Source: Coffea arabica
Taxonomy: Eukaryota; Streptophyta; Magnoliopsida; Gentianales; Rubiaceae
Reading direction: 5' to 3'
DNA: 64,000 nucleotides
NCBI RefSeq assembly: GCF_036785885.1
Contig: NC_092316.1
Span: 50,167,001-50,231,000, forward strand
Shown here: piece after piece, positions 1 through 11,413 of the stretch
How positions within the stretch are numbered: the stretch's first letter is position 1
How the letters are laid out: every line of letters begins with the position of its first letter
Position numbers and translations under genes: made by a program
Notes under the pieces: model-generated
The model's input: the letters and a program-made list of their open reading frames with translations, nothing else
The model's database searches: none
Told to the model about the DNA's origin: nothing

Positions 1-77
1 TGAAGCAAACTGCCCCTCCTCATGACAACTATGTTGGGCTTCTTCAGTTTCTAAAACAAAGTGGCTTCAAATTCTAA
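1..77 (+). CDS. Tau-class glutathione S-transferase, 3' end only (cut by window edge)
   Basis: Only the last 25 codons are present, ending in the stop at 75-77. The visible residues include PPHDNYVGLLQFLKQSGFKF, which match the C-terminal end of the other GST copies in this window (for example [17 protein letters not shown] in the copy at 3180). This is the end of exon 2, the alpha-helical GST C-terminal domain that forms much of the hydrophobic substrate site in tau GSTs. The gene is the first visible member of a head-to-tail array on the + strand. An AATAAA polyadenylation-type signal lies at 230-235, giving a 3' UTR of roughly 180 bp. Whether the missing part is intact cannot be judged. 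Confidence 0.9.
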   Translation, partial: KQTAPPHDNYVGLLQFLKQSGFKF

Positions 78-340
78 GCTATATTCTGGTCCTAAATTTA
101 ATGCTTTGTGTCGCAGCTAGTGGCCGTTAATGTAGTTTGTAAGAAATTTCTGCAATGTGAGTTCACTTTTTCATGGATGTTCATTGGTGTAACTGCCCTT
201 ATTTTGCTTGTTATCAATTATATGAAGCCAATAAATATCTCAGAAGAGAAAGTTAAGTTGAGACTTGCAATTCAATATTCTACACGGGATAGGGGCCATA
301 AATTTGCCCATACTCACATGGCGTGCAAAAATACAAGTCA
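78..340 (+). other. 3' UTR and downstream flank of the first GST gene
   Basis: Non-coding sequence after the stop, with AATAAA at 230-235. The open frame over 108-395 begins inside this UTR and runs into a Stowaway MITE, so it is not a gene. Confidence 0.5.
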
Positions 341-342
341 TA

Positions 343-649
343 CTCCCTCCGTCCCACTTTCATCTGTCCCAAATTGTAGTCCACTTTTCAATTGAAGAAT
401 GTAGTTATATTTTAATTTTTCTAAAATACCCTTATTCAATGTAAGTAGTTGTTACTATAATCCTACTCCATTTAATGAGAGTTGATTCTTTTTTTACCAT
501 CAATTCAAATTCTCATAAAGTTGTACCATATTTAATGTGAGGGTATTTTAGGAAAATAGCAATCTAAATTTACTTTTCCAACAAAGTTACTACTTTTTCT
601 TAAACTGTGTAAAAAAAAAAACAGGACTATCAAAGTGGGACGGAGGAAG
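343..649. mobile_element. Stowaway-type MITE (Tc1/mariner superfamily), copy 1
   Basis: The element starts CTCCCTCCGTCCCACTTT and ends CAAAGTGGGACGGAGGAAG, which are terminal inverted repeats of the canonical plant Stowaway type. TA dinucleotides at 341-342 and 650-651 are the expected 2-bp target duplication. It has no coding capacity and is about 307 bp long. It is closely similar along its whole length to the copy at 9648-9981, so both derive from one subfamily. It lies just downstream of a GST gene. Confidence 0.9.
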
Positions 650-656
650 TATTTTT

Positions 657-840
657 TAAATGTAAGATTAATTAGGAAAAGTGAATAAATACAAAAAATT
701 GTGGATAAGATTAAAGAGGGAAAGTATATAAATGCAAGTAAGGATAATAACTGTTAATATACATATATATATATATGGTAAGTTAAGTCAATTGTAGGTA
801 TATTAACTAGTACCCATTTGGCACTCATTAGGGAAACCCT
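657..840. repeat. Dispersed repeat shared with 59720-59900
   Basis: The stretch beginning around GTAAGATTAATTAG and ending near TAGGGAAACCC resembles 59720-59900 in the same orientation, including the GGATAATAACTGTT / AGATAATAATTGTT part and a central TATATA tract. No terminal repeats were recognised. It is probably a remnant of a non-autonomous element. Confidence 0.4.
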
Positions 841-3146
841 TTTTTATTTATTATTCTTTGAGGTCAAAGATTTTAACTTTAACAATATGATTGTATCCAA
901 TTTGAAATCCAGTAAGATGTTGGGAAAAGGAAATTGATAATAGGAATGGTAGCTCCATCTGGAAAGCAAAAATTACAAAATAAAGTTAGGAAATTTTTTC
1001 AAAGTGCTGTGCTGTGATACTTTATGAGTTTCCCTTTTTTTGAACACAAAGGTATGGGATTTGCTAGATAATATTCTAGAGTAAACTATAGTTGGTTTTG
1101 AATTATTAGCTATCGTAATGGGGATGACTACACCAGAGTCCCAAATTCTTTGGATATAGTAATAGTTTATTACCCTTAATATAGAAAATTTATATACTTT
1201 GTCCCCAGACCCCATTTTTGTGGCTATTTTGATTACAAAAAATAAAGAATTGACCTCATTCTCTTAATTTTTTTGGTAGTATCGATATTATTAACAGGGA
1301 TTAAATGTATATTTCGATCTAAAAGCTAAATAAAATGTCAGTCTGAGTTTTCGCCATTCATTTTCTCACCGACATACCCTTAATACCAATGTCTAAAATT
1401 AAATCCCTTGCAATTATGGTAATTACTTGGAACTTTTTCCAATTCCAATATCTTCCTTTTATTCAGTAAAATACCTGAATACAATGGAGTACGTATTGGT
1501 CCTTAAATTACAATGAAGCAATACACATGATGAATAGGAAATATTTTGATTCTAAGGGAACGATTGCAAACATATTATTAAGCACTATGTGTTATTTCCA
1601 TAATTCATGTGTGTACAAAAAGAGGTAAAAACCATCATGGATGTGCGATTCATAATAATAAATTCAAGGCTATTAAGCTCAAAGAAATGGTATGGCGATT
1701 TGGTCAAAGCTTGGCTTGAGAAAAGTGAGATTAAAAGAAAATTGATAAACAATGAAATTAACTTTTTTCTTCAAAACGTTAGATGATTTTATTAATCAAC
1801 TGTAACTTTATAGTATTTGGACAAAGGTTCAAATTTTCTATACAAAATGTGCAACCTGGCACTCAGAGCAGGGAAGAATCCTTTCCTCATCAGAAACTAT
1901 GCTTAAAGCACTTAGATTAAGCCTTATACATAAATCCATATTACTGGCATTATCTAAGCAAAAATAGCACATATGATGGTGATTTCTCAGTGATCATTGC
2001 CGCAGTCTATCATGAAAAGGGAAACGACTAAAAGGTGAAAAAAGGCCTACGGAAGGTGAACGCTGGGAGAAGGGGGGAAATTTGCAGCATATTTTTACCC
2101 TAGGTAAAGTGTGGATTTGGAGTTATCAGTGTAAAGATTTTTTTCTTTTTTTTTTTTTTACATTAATAGGATGGATGCATTAACTATTATTTTTATTTTA
2201 TCAATTGGCAATGATTGGGGTGATCAAACAGCTTTTATATATGACTGAAAATACTTGGAATATCAGTATGAGATATTCTACTAACACTCCCTCTCACAAA
2301 TGTGACTTGACAAATGGGTTTGAGCCAATAAAGAAAGATACAAGCTACCGGTGAAACTAAAAATGGGGTGACAAACAAACCATGATCCAACTTTGGTACC
2401 ATGATAAAGAAGTTGAACTTCCATTTTAAAACCAATTGGCAATAAAATGGAGTGGCCCAATAGCTTTTATTATTTTTTTTTTTTTTTGTCAAACGACAAC
2501 ATTTACTTTACTTCTATTCTAATCTATTCTAAAGGGAGGGGAGGTCCAACTGGGCCAATTGGAGATACTGATAGAGACTGAACTACCATTGTACCATATG
2601 AATATATTACGCACCCACATGAATTTTGAAGAAACCACATATCATGACACAATGATATGAGATATTCTACTAGCGTATTTAAATTTTAAATTCTATCTGT
2701 ACACATTATGGCATATATCCATTCCAACTAGTAACTAGTGTAAAAAAAATCTTTGCACTGACAGTGCATAAGAATTTAATCTATGTTTTATCGAGTCTTA
2801 AAGTGTGAATTTAAATCAAAAGAGTGCGGACTCAGACTCTTCTACATGCATACATAGATACGGTGCTTCTGTATATACTTTTGCTAACTTCAATTATACC
2901 AAGGAATGTATGTACTAAAACAACACGTGTAAACAAATGCGATAATAACATTAAAAGTAATACAGATTCCATGTCCTATTGATCTTTCATTAGTGTCCTT
3001 ACCAACAGGTTCAATCAATTGATGACTCTTTGAGCTTAAAATAGATGCTTCCGTTTTTGTCATTTTCTTTGCTTTTGTGTATTAATAGAGTCGACGATCA
3101 ATCATGCGGCGAATGTATTAAGCCACTAGACTGCACCTAACACTGC
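841..3146. other. Intergenic DNA between GST copies, with a weak inverted-repeat candidate
   Basis: No gene is supported here; all open frames are short and lack family resemblance. A possible inverted-repeat element spans about 2124-2769: ATCAGTGTAAAGATTTTTTT on the left opposes AAAAAAATCTTTGCACTGAC on the right. A long poly-T at 2466-2488 followed by GTCAAACGACAAC could be the poly-A tail of a minus-strand retroposon. Neither is secure. Confidence 0.35.
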
Positions 3147-3179
3147 AAGATCCAAGGCCAAAGCATCAGTCAAAGAAAG
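3147..3179 (+). promoter_or_regulatory. Conserved GST 5' leader block
   Basis: AAGATCCAAGGCCAAAGCAT sits immediately upstream of the start codon and recurs before the GST starts at 11414 (identical over these 20 bases) and 22277 (one change). This conserved leader marks these three as one sub-group of the array and helps fix their start codons. It is absent from the copies at 30830 and 35173. Confidence 0.6.
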
Positions 3180-4014
3180 ATGTGCGAGGAAAGCAAAGTA
3201 GTTGTACATGGTACCTGGGCAAGCGCTTTCACAAAGAGAGTGGAATTGGCTCTGAAAATCAAAGGCATACCTTTCGAGTATGTCGAAGAAAATCTGAGGA
3301 ACAAGAGTCCTTTGCTCCTCAAATACAATCCAGTTCACAAAAAGGTCCCTGTCCTTGTTCATAATGGAAAGCCAATATGTGAATCAGTCATTATTCTTGA
3401 GTACATTGATGAAACCTGGCCTAGTGGAACTAAACTCCTGCCTCAGGAGCCATATCAAAGAGCCAAATTTCGTTTTTGGGCTGCTTACATCGAACAGGTA
3501 TTCATGTTTCATTTCAAGAAAATTCCCTCTCGTCTTATAAATAGATGTGCTTCATTAACTCGTCGTGTTGCAGCTGCTAGACAGCGTGGCTAAACTCTTC
3601 AATACTGAAAAGGCAGCACAGGGGAAAGCCCTTGAAGAAGTGCATGAGAAGCTGAGAATTTTGGAAGATGGAGTGAAGGAATTCTACTTTGTAGAGAAAA
3701 GTCCTGATCATGTCCATGCTGAAAAATTGGGGATGCTAGATATTATGATGGTTGGACATCTAGTTGCCTTCAAGGCACAGGAAGAGGTTCTTGGTGTGAA
3801 GATTATAGATCCTGAGAAGAATCCATTCATTGCCTCGTGGATTCAAGCTCTAATTCAACTGCCCATGGTAAAGGAAACACTCCCGCCTCATGACAATATG
3901 GTTGGTCTGCTTCAATTTGTTAAGCAAACTGGCATCAAACTCATGGACAAAAGTCGCGGTCACGATCGTGGTCTTGAAGGCAAACTTCAATCTTCTACAC
4001 AAGGCACAATGTAG
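3180..4014 (+). CDS. Tau-class glutathione S-transferase (two exons), C-terminally extended
   Basis: Tau GSTs conjugate glutathione to electrophiles or act as peroxidases and ligand carriers in the cytosol. Exon 1 is 3180-3497 (106 codons), the intron is 3498-3573 (76 bp, GT-AG, phase 0) and exon 2 is 3574-4014; the product is 252 aa. The thioredoxin-like N-domain shows W13-A-S15, with S15 the expected catalytic serine, [19 protein letters not shown] with the cis-proline, and the CES motif that binds the glutathione gamma-Glu. The usual proline after the catalytic serine is alanine. The helical domain begins LLDSVAKLF. Oddity: where sister genes stop after GIKF, this one reads on through about 25 extra residues ([14 protein letters not shown]...), so the original stop is lost. 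Codon 2 is Cys instead of Gly or Ala. The shared leader and sister alignment support the start. Confidence 0.9.
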
Positions 4015-6059
4015 CTGTTGAAGTCGCACATCGACTGATGAAAAGAACAGGAAAAAGGGAGAATTTGAGAGCTAATCAAGAATATAGTGATTTTATGATT
4101 AATGTCATTACTGATTGAGACGGAAGTTTGGGAGATGAACTTTATTTAAAAGTACAAACAGAACCAATTAATGTAAGTCGGATCAAGACCATGCCAAATA
4201 GTCCTATATAGCTTGATCACATCATCACTAAAATCTTGCATTTGCTACTAACACTCCTCTTCCTTTTGTCTTCTGCCACTATTCATTTGGTAAACCATCA
4301 TTTTTCTCATTCAAGCACTTCCTATGGATAACTCGTCTCATTGTATAAGATATATAGCACCCGAAAAGGCTCCACAATATTCCGCAATTACTATTCGTGT
4401 CCATGATATGAACTTAATTTTTAAAATAAATTTCCAAGTCCAAATTTCTCGTACATGATCTAAACAATTAGAGAAATTTGAGAGGATTTCAAACTCTTCG
4501 TTAAATCCTTCAATTCAAATGCAGCGTTAAAAAAAAAATTAAAGAACTGCAAGTAGTTGAAACAGAAACCATATACAAGTGCTTCACCATGATGACACTA
4601 CGAGTATTTAATTGTCTTCGGCAAAGAACAAAAAAAGAAACAAGGACTTGCCTTCCGCTTTTGCAAAAACTAAGCAAATCTATGACTTATAAAAATTCTT
4701 CGTTTCAGTGGAAAAGGATTTACAAACTCCCATTTCAAAAACTTTTTCCTGTGAATATTCATCCAGCATCCTCTTTGAAGTACCATATAAAGCAGAAGGT
4801 CAAAAAATGCAAGCCAATATAGTTATCTTATGTAGAATTTCATCAAATGTTTGTGGAAGAATTCCAAACATTGCTTTGTTTTCTCATATGCATGTTATAC
4901 AAATACAATGCAATAGTTCCATTTTTCAAAAAAAAATTAATAAATATACCAACCAAGCAGATGAATTGTATAAAAAATAATCCAAAGGTCACAGGAAATA
5001 AAATTCTTAGACCAGTTTTAGCCAGGTTTAACAATTGAGGAAAGATGTTCAATGTTTAAAAAGCCCAAGTTTTGCCAAAATTCTCCCCAGCCAATTGCAA
5101 TTGTAGTTCCGGAAAAAAAAAATTGCAATTGTAGTAGTTACAAGAGATTGGTATGGAGTGTATGCATCATCGGATCAATTGGAAAGTCATTTCCTGAAAA
5201 TTATTTATTTGAACCAAAAAAGATAGTACGAGTAAAAAAAATGGGAATGTGAGACATGATTGTTATTTTATGTCTCTGTTCAATTATTTAATTTCAAGTC
5301 GATCAATTATTGATCACTATAAAATTTGGAATCCAGTTCAATAAAGCTGTAAATGGTCTCAACTAAGTCAGACAGGATAATCGAAGTTCGTTTCTGCAAT
5401 AAAATATGTTAATACAATATGGAAATTTCATCATCTTCGTATGCAGTTAAATGTTTACTAGTGTGTGTGGCCGGCTGCTGTATCCAATAATGACTCTTTG
5501 GGCATTAAAGTAACCGATGAATCGTGCTTCTGTCGTCTATATATTGCCAAAAAATCTGTTGGGTGACCTCATCAAAGGTATGTGATCGGGCCAGACAATG
5601 GCAACACAGCTGGCCCCCTTCCCTTCCCAAAAATATTCTAAAAACTTGATTGGAATTCTAGTATTTAACGAAGTTGATCACCCTGCTTTCGTACCTCCAA
5701 AATATATAAATTCTCCCCAAAATGGTTTTTGGATTTTGCACCCAACATTATTATTATTAATTATTTTAATAGTTCATTGCTTTCCCTTTATAAAAGTATT
5801 TTACAATCAACTGAATGCTTATTTTCCTCAAATTTCTTATACAATTAGTATAACTCTTAGATAGCAATAAAAGAAATATCAATTTCTCTCACAAATCAAC
5901 AATTAGGGTGCGATTTATAAAATTCAAATTTGAAAACTGAAATATGAAGTTTGAAGTTTGAGATTTGAATTCGCTAAGTTACTGAATTATTAAGTACTAA
6001 ATTTGATATTGAATTGTCTTCTCTTTCTCTATCAACCAAAGTTTCTCTACCTTCTCTCT
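4015..6059. other. Intergenic, no feature recognised
   Basis: AT-rich sequence downstream of the GST at 3180. The short open frames (for example 4589-4822 and 5598-5864) show no domain, signal or splice logic. A local duplication of the short motif TTGCAATTGTAG occurs near 5095-5136. Confidence 0.4.
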
Positions 6060-6320
6060 ACCAATAGTTTCTTCCTCCAGAGGAGGGGGATCTTGGTCTC
6101 AAACCAAAGTCTCCCTCCTTCTGTTTTTTATTTTATGTTCAATAAAATCTCTCTTAAGGTATTTTAATGAGAGTTTTCTCTCTAGTAGTATTTATTAGTA
6201 TGAGTTTTTCCCTGTCCTAAGGTTTTTCTAATTAAAGTTTTCTTCTCTCTTAGGATATCCTGGTAAGAGTTTTTATTTAGTTTCTTTTTGTTTCTTTATT
6301 ACATCTAAGAGTTTTTCCAG
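6060..6320. repeat. Dispersed repeat shared with 57150-57400
   Basis: A T-rich region with repeated modules such as AATGAGAGTTTTCT, TCTTTTAGGAT and TTCTTTTATTAGATCTGAG-like segments is matched in order and orientation at 57150-57400. It resembles the leader region of a retroelement, but no coding sequence follows, so the family cannot be named. Confidence 0.45.
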
Positions 6321-6545
6321 ATTTGTGTCATTTAATCCCAAGTATCATTTTTGGTTATTTACTAAAATCCCCGTTTAGAGGAGAGGGTTGGATTATTAGT
6401 GTGAACGATCTAGAAGATCTAATCAGTGGACATGTATGGTTAGATTTGACTTGTATAATTGGTGAAATTTAGCATATCTTAACTGGGCCCTTCGTTAGCG
6501 TATCTTAACTAAACCCTTCTTTGGCGCACGCTTGTATGGTCCAGA

Positions 6546-6966
6546 TAGGGCTGCAAACGAATTGAGCCCCTCACGAGCGACTCGAGTCAAGCTCGAGTCG
6601 TGCTCGATATTAATCGAAATCGAGCTCGAACTCGAGCTAAGAATATTAAGCTCGGCTCGCGAGTTTGAGTATATCTATATATTTTTTTTTTTTTTTATTT
6701 AATAATGAAATTACGTATATTATATATAGATTTTTTATTTTTTATTTTTATAGTAAAATTACGTGTATATCCTTAATATTTTATTATTTATTCAGAAAAA
6801 ATATTATTTTATTTATTTTTTTAAAAATAAAATATTTATTTTTTATTTTTTTTCGAGCTCGAGCTCGAAAATTGCCGGCTCGTCGAGCTCGAGCTCGGTA
6901 AAATTTAGTCGAAACTCGGCTCGATTAGCTCAAAGTTCGACTCGACTCGGCTCGTTTGCAACCCTA
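6546..6966. mobile_element. hAT-type non-autonomous element (MITE)
   Basis: The termini are TAGGGCTGCAAACGA and TCGTTTGCAACCCTA, a near-perfect inverted pair. The flanking octamers GGTCCAGA (6538-6545) and GTTCCAGA (6967-6974) match at 7 of 8 positions, the 8-bp duplication expected of hAT elements. The ends carry many GAGCTCGA-type repeats and the centre is pure A/T. There is no transposase; length 421 bp. Confidence 0.85.
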
Positions 6967-7170
6967 GTTCCAGAGAAACTTACTTATCTTATAGTTTAGG
7001 GGTCTCATCTGTCTTTGATTTCGTTGCTTCTTGTTTTGCCTGGTACAATAATGCTACCTATTCTAGCGAGTTTTACGGACCTACTGGGGCGGAAGCTTCT
7101 CGAGCTCAAACATTTACTTTTGTAGTTAGAGACTAATGTCTTTGGGATTTCGAGTGTATATCTTATTAAA

Positions 7171-7613
7171 GGTGTGTTTGATAAAATTAAAATCTAAAAT
7201 TTAAAATTTGAAATCTGAATCCATTAAATTATTGAATTACTAAGTCCTAAATTGATAAATTTAAGTGTATATCTCATTAAATGATAAGTAAATAATTCAT
7301 CAGTTATTTTTGGGAGCAAATTTTACATAAAAAATTTAGTGCCATTTAATTATTCAGATGTTTAATTTTTAGTTATCAAATCCATCTGAACATGTTATGA
7401 ACTGAATCCATTATGTTTAAGTGTTGAATTGAGTTATCAAACAAGGTTTAAGTGATAAGTGAATAGTTTATCACTTATTTTTTAAAGTTTCGCTTAGCAA
7501 ATTTAATGCTACTTAATTAATTTAGATGTTCTATTTTTTATTATAAAACACATCTAAACATGTTAAGAACTAAATTCATTAAGTTAAAGTGTTGAATTAG
7601 ATTATCCAACATA
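7171..7613. repeat. MITE-like repeat with duplicated internal modules
   Basis: The stretch opens GTGTGTTTGATAA and closes near TTATCCAACATAG. Inside, two copies of a module occur: a TGATAAGTRAATA segment followed by TTTAGATGTT-type sequence and then a GAACTRAATYCATTA segment, ending at about 7445 and 7613. A partial relative lies at about 5909-6010. This is typical of a plant TIR-MITE family, but no target duplication could be read. Confidence 0.4.
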
Positions 7614-8277
7614 GTTTAGTTTCCTTGTATTAGTTATAATTAGTCAATAATGTAACTTTAAAATATCATCAACTAAGGAAATTCTATACCATACAAGTAG
7701 AGTATCTAGTTAAATGATTATGTTTAAGGAAAGCCCTTTTTTAGCACATTAATTATATTTTTCTAAAAAAGCTAACATTTGTGACTTCTCTCATAACGAG
7801 TTCTAATTGGACACCTGTTAGTCAAATCTTTAGTTAAAAACCAATCCCACAACAAGTAACTTTTGTCTATCTGATCAAACACCAATTTTCCTAGCTATGT
7901 TAAACCTATATCAAGTACCAATTTTTCTTTAATTCCATTGAGCCTGTTTTTGCTTCCCAGGGCTAAAATTTTGGGTGCATCCTTAGGCCCATAAATTTAT
8001 TATAGTCCTTTTATTTTAATTTTTTCAGAAGGAAAGGGTTGTGATTTAGGAAGTAGGGACCTCTAGTTCATGGGTTCTCAGCCTTAACCACTAGAATTTA
8101 TTGTAGTATTTTGCTATATTATGAACATTTATTAGTATGTTGATCAGATTTTTGTTAATAATTTATATTTTGTTCTGGTGATTTCTTCTCATTTTGGTAA
8201 TCTATTTCTGGTATGGTTTATAATGATCTGTTGTTGCATCAATCATAAAAATGTTATTGAAGGAGTAGTACGATGTT

Positions 8278-8331
8278 AAAGAAATTATTACAACATAATA
8301 ATGGAAAGAAATTATTACAACATAATAATGG
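8278..8331. repeat. Perfect 27-bp tandem duplication
   Basis: The unit AAAGAAATTATTACAACATA plus seven further bases occurs twice without a difference, at 8278-8304 and 8305-8331. This implies a recent slippage event. Confidence 0.85.
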
Positions 8332-8715
8332 AAAATGTTCTAATTTTGTCCTCCAAACTTATTATATTAATGGTTGAATAACTGTGAAAGAACCAATCTA
8401 CACATAAAATTAGGAAGATTTCTTCATCAGTCCAGCAGAGACTTTTCTACTTTAACCATTTCAATGAAAGGTGCCTTTTTTTGGCTAAGTTAAATTTTTG
8501 CGTACTTTATTTTCTTTATTTTCCCTTGACGAAACCTCTAAATCATTCTACATCCAAATCACAAGTAACTTGCAAAAGATCACACTTTACAATCCAAAAA
8601 CATAGGGGTGCAAACGTTTCTTAGACTTGTAGAACAACAAAACAACTGTGTAATTTTTTGTAGTTTAATTTAATTTTGTTTATAATCAATAAATTGATGG
8701 TGCCTTTTACAAATT

Positions 8716-8944
8716 AGTTTTGGAGAACCAATTTGGAACAACTTTCTTGGTTTGAAGGACCAAGTTGAGGCTTTTTGAATTTAGGGGCCAAATTTAAAAT
8801 TTTTTATGAAGACCAAGATGGAAATTTTTCAGTTTGAGGGATCAAATTGAGATATTTTGCTTCTATGAAGGGCCAAATTCGGACATTTCAGTTTAAGGGA
8901 TCAAATTGAGATTTTGATTCACTTTGGAGGACCAAAATTAAATT
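8716..8944. repeat. Degenerate tandem array of GGACCAAATTGAG-type modules
   Basis: About seven loosely spaced modules (GGACCAAGTTGAG, GGGGCCAAATTTA, AGACCAAGATGG, GGGATCAAATTGAG, GGGCCAAATTCGG, GGGATCAAATTGAG, GGACCAAAATTA) recur every 25-50 bp. Related modules are found at 30500-30600 and in the intron of the GST at 30830. It is non-coding, probably a subterminal repeat of a transposon family. Confidence 0.5.
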
Positions 8945-9647
8945 AAACTTAATAACAAATTGTATATATGATGAAAAGTACTCGTACACTAATCAACTTG
9001 AAAAACACGATATGTATAAACCATAGATACAAATATAGGAACTCTTAAAAATCAGGACGTGAACCATCTTTTATGTTATATTTATCGAAGTAGTTGTATA
9101 TTGTTTAGAGTAGGATTTCCCTATAATGAAATTGTTTCTTTTGCCGTAACTTTTTAGCAGGTAGGGATAGGAATAGGACTTAAGATGCAAAGAAGTAAAA
9201 AGAGGGACTTGAAGTTAAGGTTTCTAATTCATTAGGATCTCAAGTTTATTCAATAGATCAAGACCTCATCGACAATCGGAAATAGGTTTTTAAAGCACAC
9301 AAAGTCGCATGGATCAATCTTTTTAAATAATTAAGGGCAAATGCTTGAAAAATTGGAAATAAAAAAAAGCACGACTTCTTGATATCGGTCGTTGGCCTTC
9401 GGTTGTACTCCGTGAATATGTTTATCTTTTTTCTTGAGGGCAAAACACATTTTTGCTTTCAAGAAAAGAGATATAATTGCAGTACGTTAAGCAAAAAAAG
9501 ATAATTAGGGTGATATAATAGGCCAAGCACGCAACAACTGAAAGCTCCGCAAGTGGTTTATTTCAAGCTGGGAAATTGGAAGCCTACATTGCACTAGAAA
9601 TGCTCTAAAGGGAATATAATTTGTTTTAAGGAATGTAATTGGAATTA

Positions 9648-9981
9648 CTCCCTCCGTCCCACTTTAATAGTCATGTTTTCCTTTTTCGCCTGTCCCAAAT
9701 TGTAGTCCACTTTCCAATTGAAGAATGTAGTTGTATTTTAATTTTTCTAAAATACCCTTATTCAATGTAAGTTGTTGTTACTATAAACCTACCCCATTTA
9801 ATGAGAGTTGATTCTTTTTTTTTTTACCATCAATTCAAGTTCCCATAAAGTTGTACTATAATTAATGTGAGGGTATTTTAGAAAAATAGCTACCTAAATT
9901 GATTGTTCCAACAAAGTTAATTACTTTTTCTTAAACTGTGTAAAAAAAAAAATCAAAACTATCAAAGTGGGACGAAGGGAG
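9648..9981. mobile_element. Stowaway-type MITE, copy 2
   Basis: It begins CTCCCTCCGTCCCACTTT and ends AAAGTGGGACGAAGGGAG, flanked by TA at 9646-9647 and 9982-9983. It is strongly similar to 343-649, sharing CTGTCCCAAATTGTAGTCCA, AATACCCTTATTCAATGTAA and TAATGTGAGGGTATTTTAG. It has no coding capacity. Confidence 0.9.
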
Positions 9982-10253
9982 TAGTAAATATTTGGCATGT
10001 TTTTTTGAGAACTAATTTATTTTGATTTAAAACTTCCCAATCCCCAACGATAGCAAAGACATTTAATAATGCTTTAGTCTGTTCACTCTTGATCTTTGAT
10101 TTGTGTGTTTTACCAACTGTTGATCACTTAATGTATTTTACGACTGGTTTAGTCAGCTGATTCTTGGGCATTACAACTGCCTCTTCTAATTAGTCATTTT
10201 CCTCTCTTCCTTTTTCTGAGACAGAGTGGAGAATCTTACTGGAAAGAGACTAA

Positions 10254-11347
10254 AGGGATAATTTTAGAAATCTCCTTTGAGATTTGTAATAATATTACTT
10301 GGTACCTTCAAACTTTGAAAAATATCACCTACTCCCTTATTTTCAATATTTTGTAAATTTATCGCTCCATTTCAAAAAAAAAAATATGATTTAAAAACTC
10401 ATTTTGGGCGAGACGAGACACTTCCATTTCAAAATTACTCTTTTCTTATGGACCTTTAGTTTTCATAACAAATCAAGTTAATTCCTTAAGAATTACAACA
10501 TATTAACAAAATTAAAAGACCTTTTGCAGTGTTTGACGTCATCGATTTGGACAAGAAATGCAAAATTTTTAAAAAAATAAAAAGTTCTAAATAATTTAGA
10601 TAACTTATAAAAGTCACCCAAAATTTGTTGCAATTCAAAAAATAACTTTTGTACACCTCGAAAGCGCCTCAAATAAGTTTCTAATTATTTTTAAAATATT
10701 TTTATCATTTTTTGTTTTCAAGCCATCAATTTGATAAAAAGCTAAAATAGTCAAAAAATTATAAATAATTTATAAAATCCTTAAATTCATCCAAAAATAT
10801 TTGCAATAAAAATAACATTTTTGTCTCTAAAAGCACCTCAAATGGCTTTGTAAACATAATTTTAGATATTTTGTTTTTTTTTTTCTGATCTTCAAGTCAT
10901 CAATCTATATAGCAAAATTAAAATTTTCCAATAATTTTTAAAATTTATAAAACTACTCAAATTAACAAAAATACCTTACAATAAAAGAAATAATTTTTGT
11001 TGACTTGAAACACCTTAAATATTCTTTTAAAAATTAATATTTTGTACCTTAAAAATACTTACTGGTATATTCTATCCTATCAGAATTACGTCTTCACACT
11101 ATATGTCTTTATTTTCAAGCTTTTAATAATATACTCTGAATTTTGGAAAAAAAAAGTAGGACAATGCAAGGGCAATTTGGTATGAAACATCTTCTCTCTC
11201 CGAAATAAGTTTCTCAATAATACATTTTGAATTGGGTTGATAAAGATACAAAAAGTGGAGAAAAGGCAAGTCGGTGTTATTTTTAAAATTTAGGGGTACC
11301 AATTGATACAGTTACAAACCTCAGGGAAGGTTTCTTAAATTATCCCT
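10254..11347. mobile_element. Non-autonomous TIR element abutting the next GST gene
   Basis: The left end AGGGATAATTTTAGAAATCT and the reverse complement of the right end AGGGATAATTTAAGAAACCT match, continuing into TTTGAGATTTGTAA / CTGAGGTTTGTAA. The flanks agree imperfectly (AGACTAA left, AGATTAA right), so a target duplication is possible but not secure. The 1.1-kb interior is AT-rich with repeated motifs (ATAATTTATAAA, CACCTCAAAT) and no gene. The right terminus lies only 67 bp before the GST start at 11414, so the element occupies that gene's proximal promoter. Related partial ends occur at about 13808 and 15458. Confidence 0.65.
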
Positions 11348-11380
11348 AGATTAAGCCACAATATAGTAACTAGAAACATT

Positions 11381-11413
11381 AAGATCCAAGGCCAAAGCAT
11401 TAGATAAAGAAAG
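11381..11413 (+). promoter_or_regulatory. Conserved GST 5' leader block
   Basis: AAGATCCAAGGCCAAAGCAT directly precedes the start codon and is the same 20 bases as at 3147. Confidence 0.6.
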
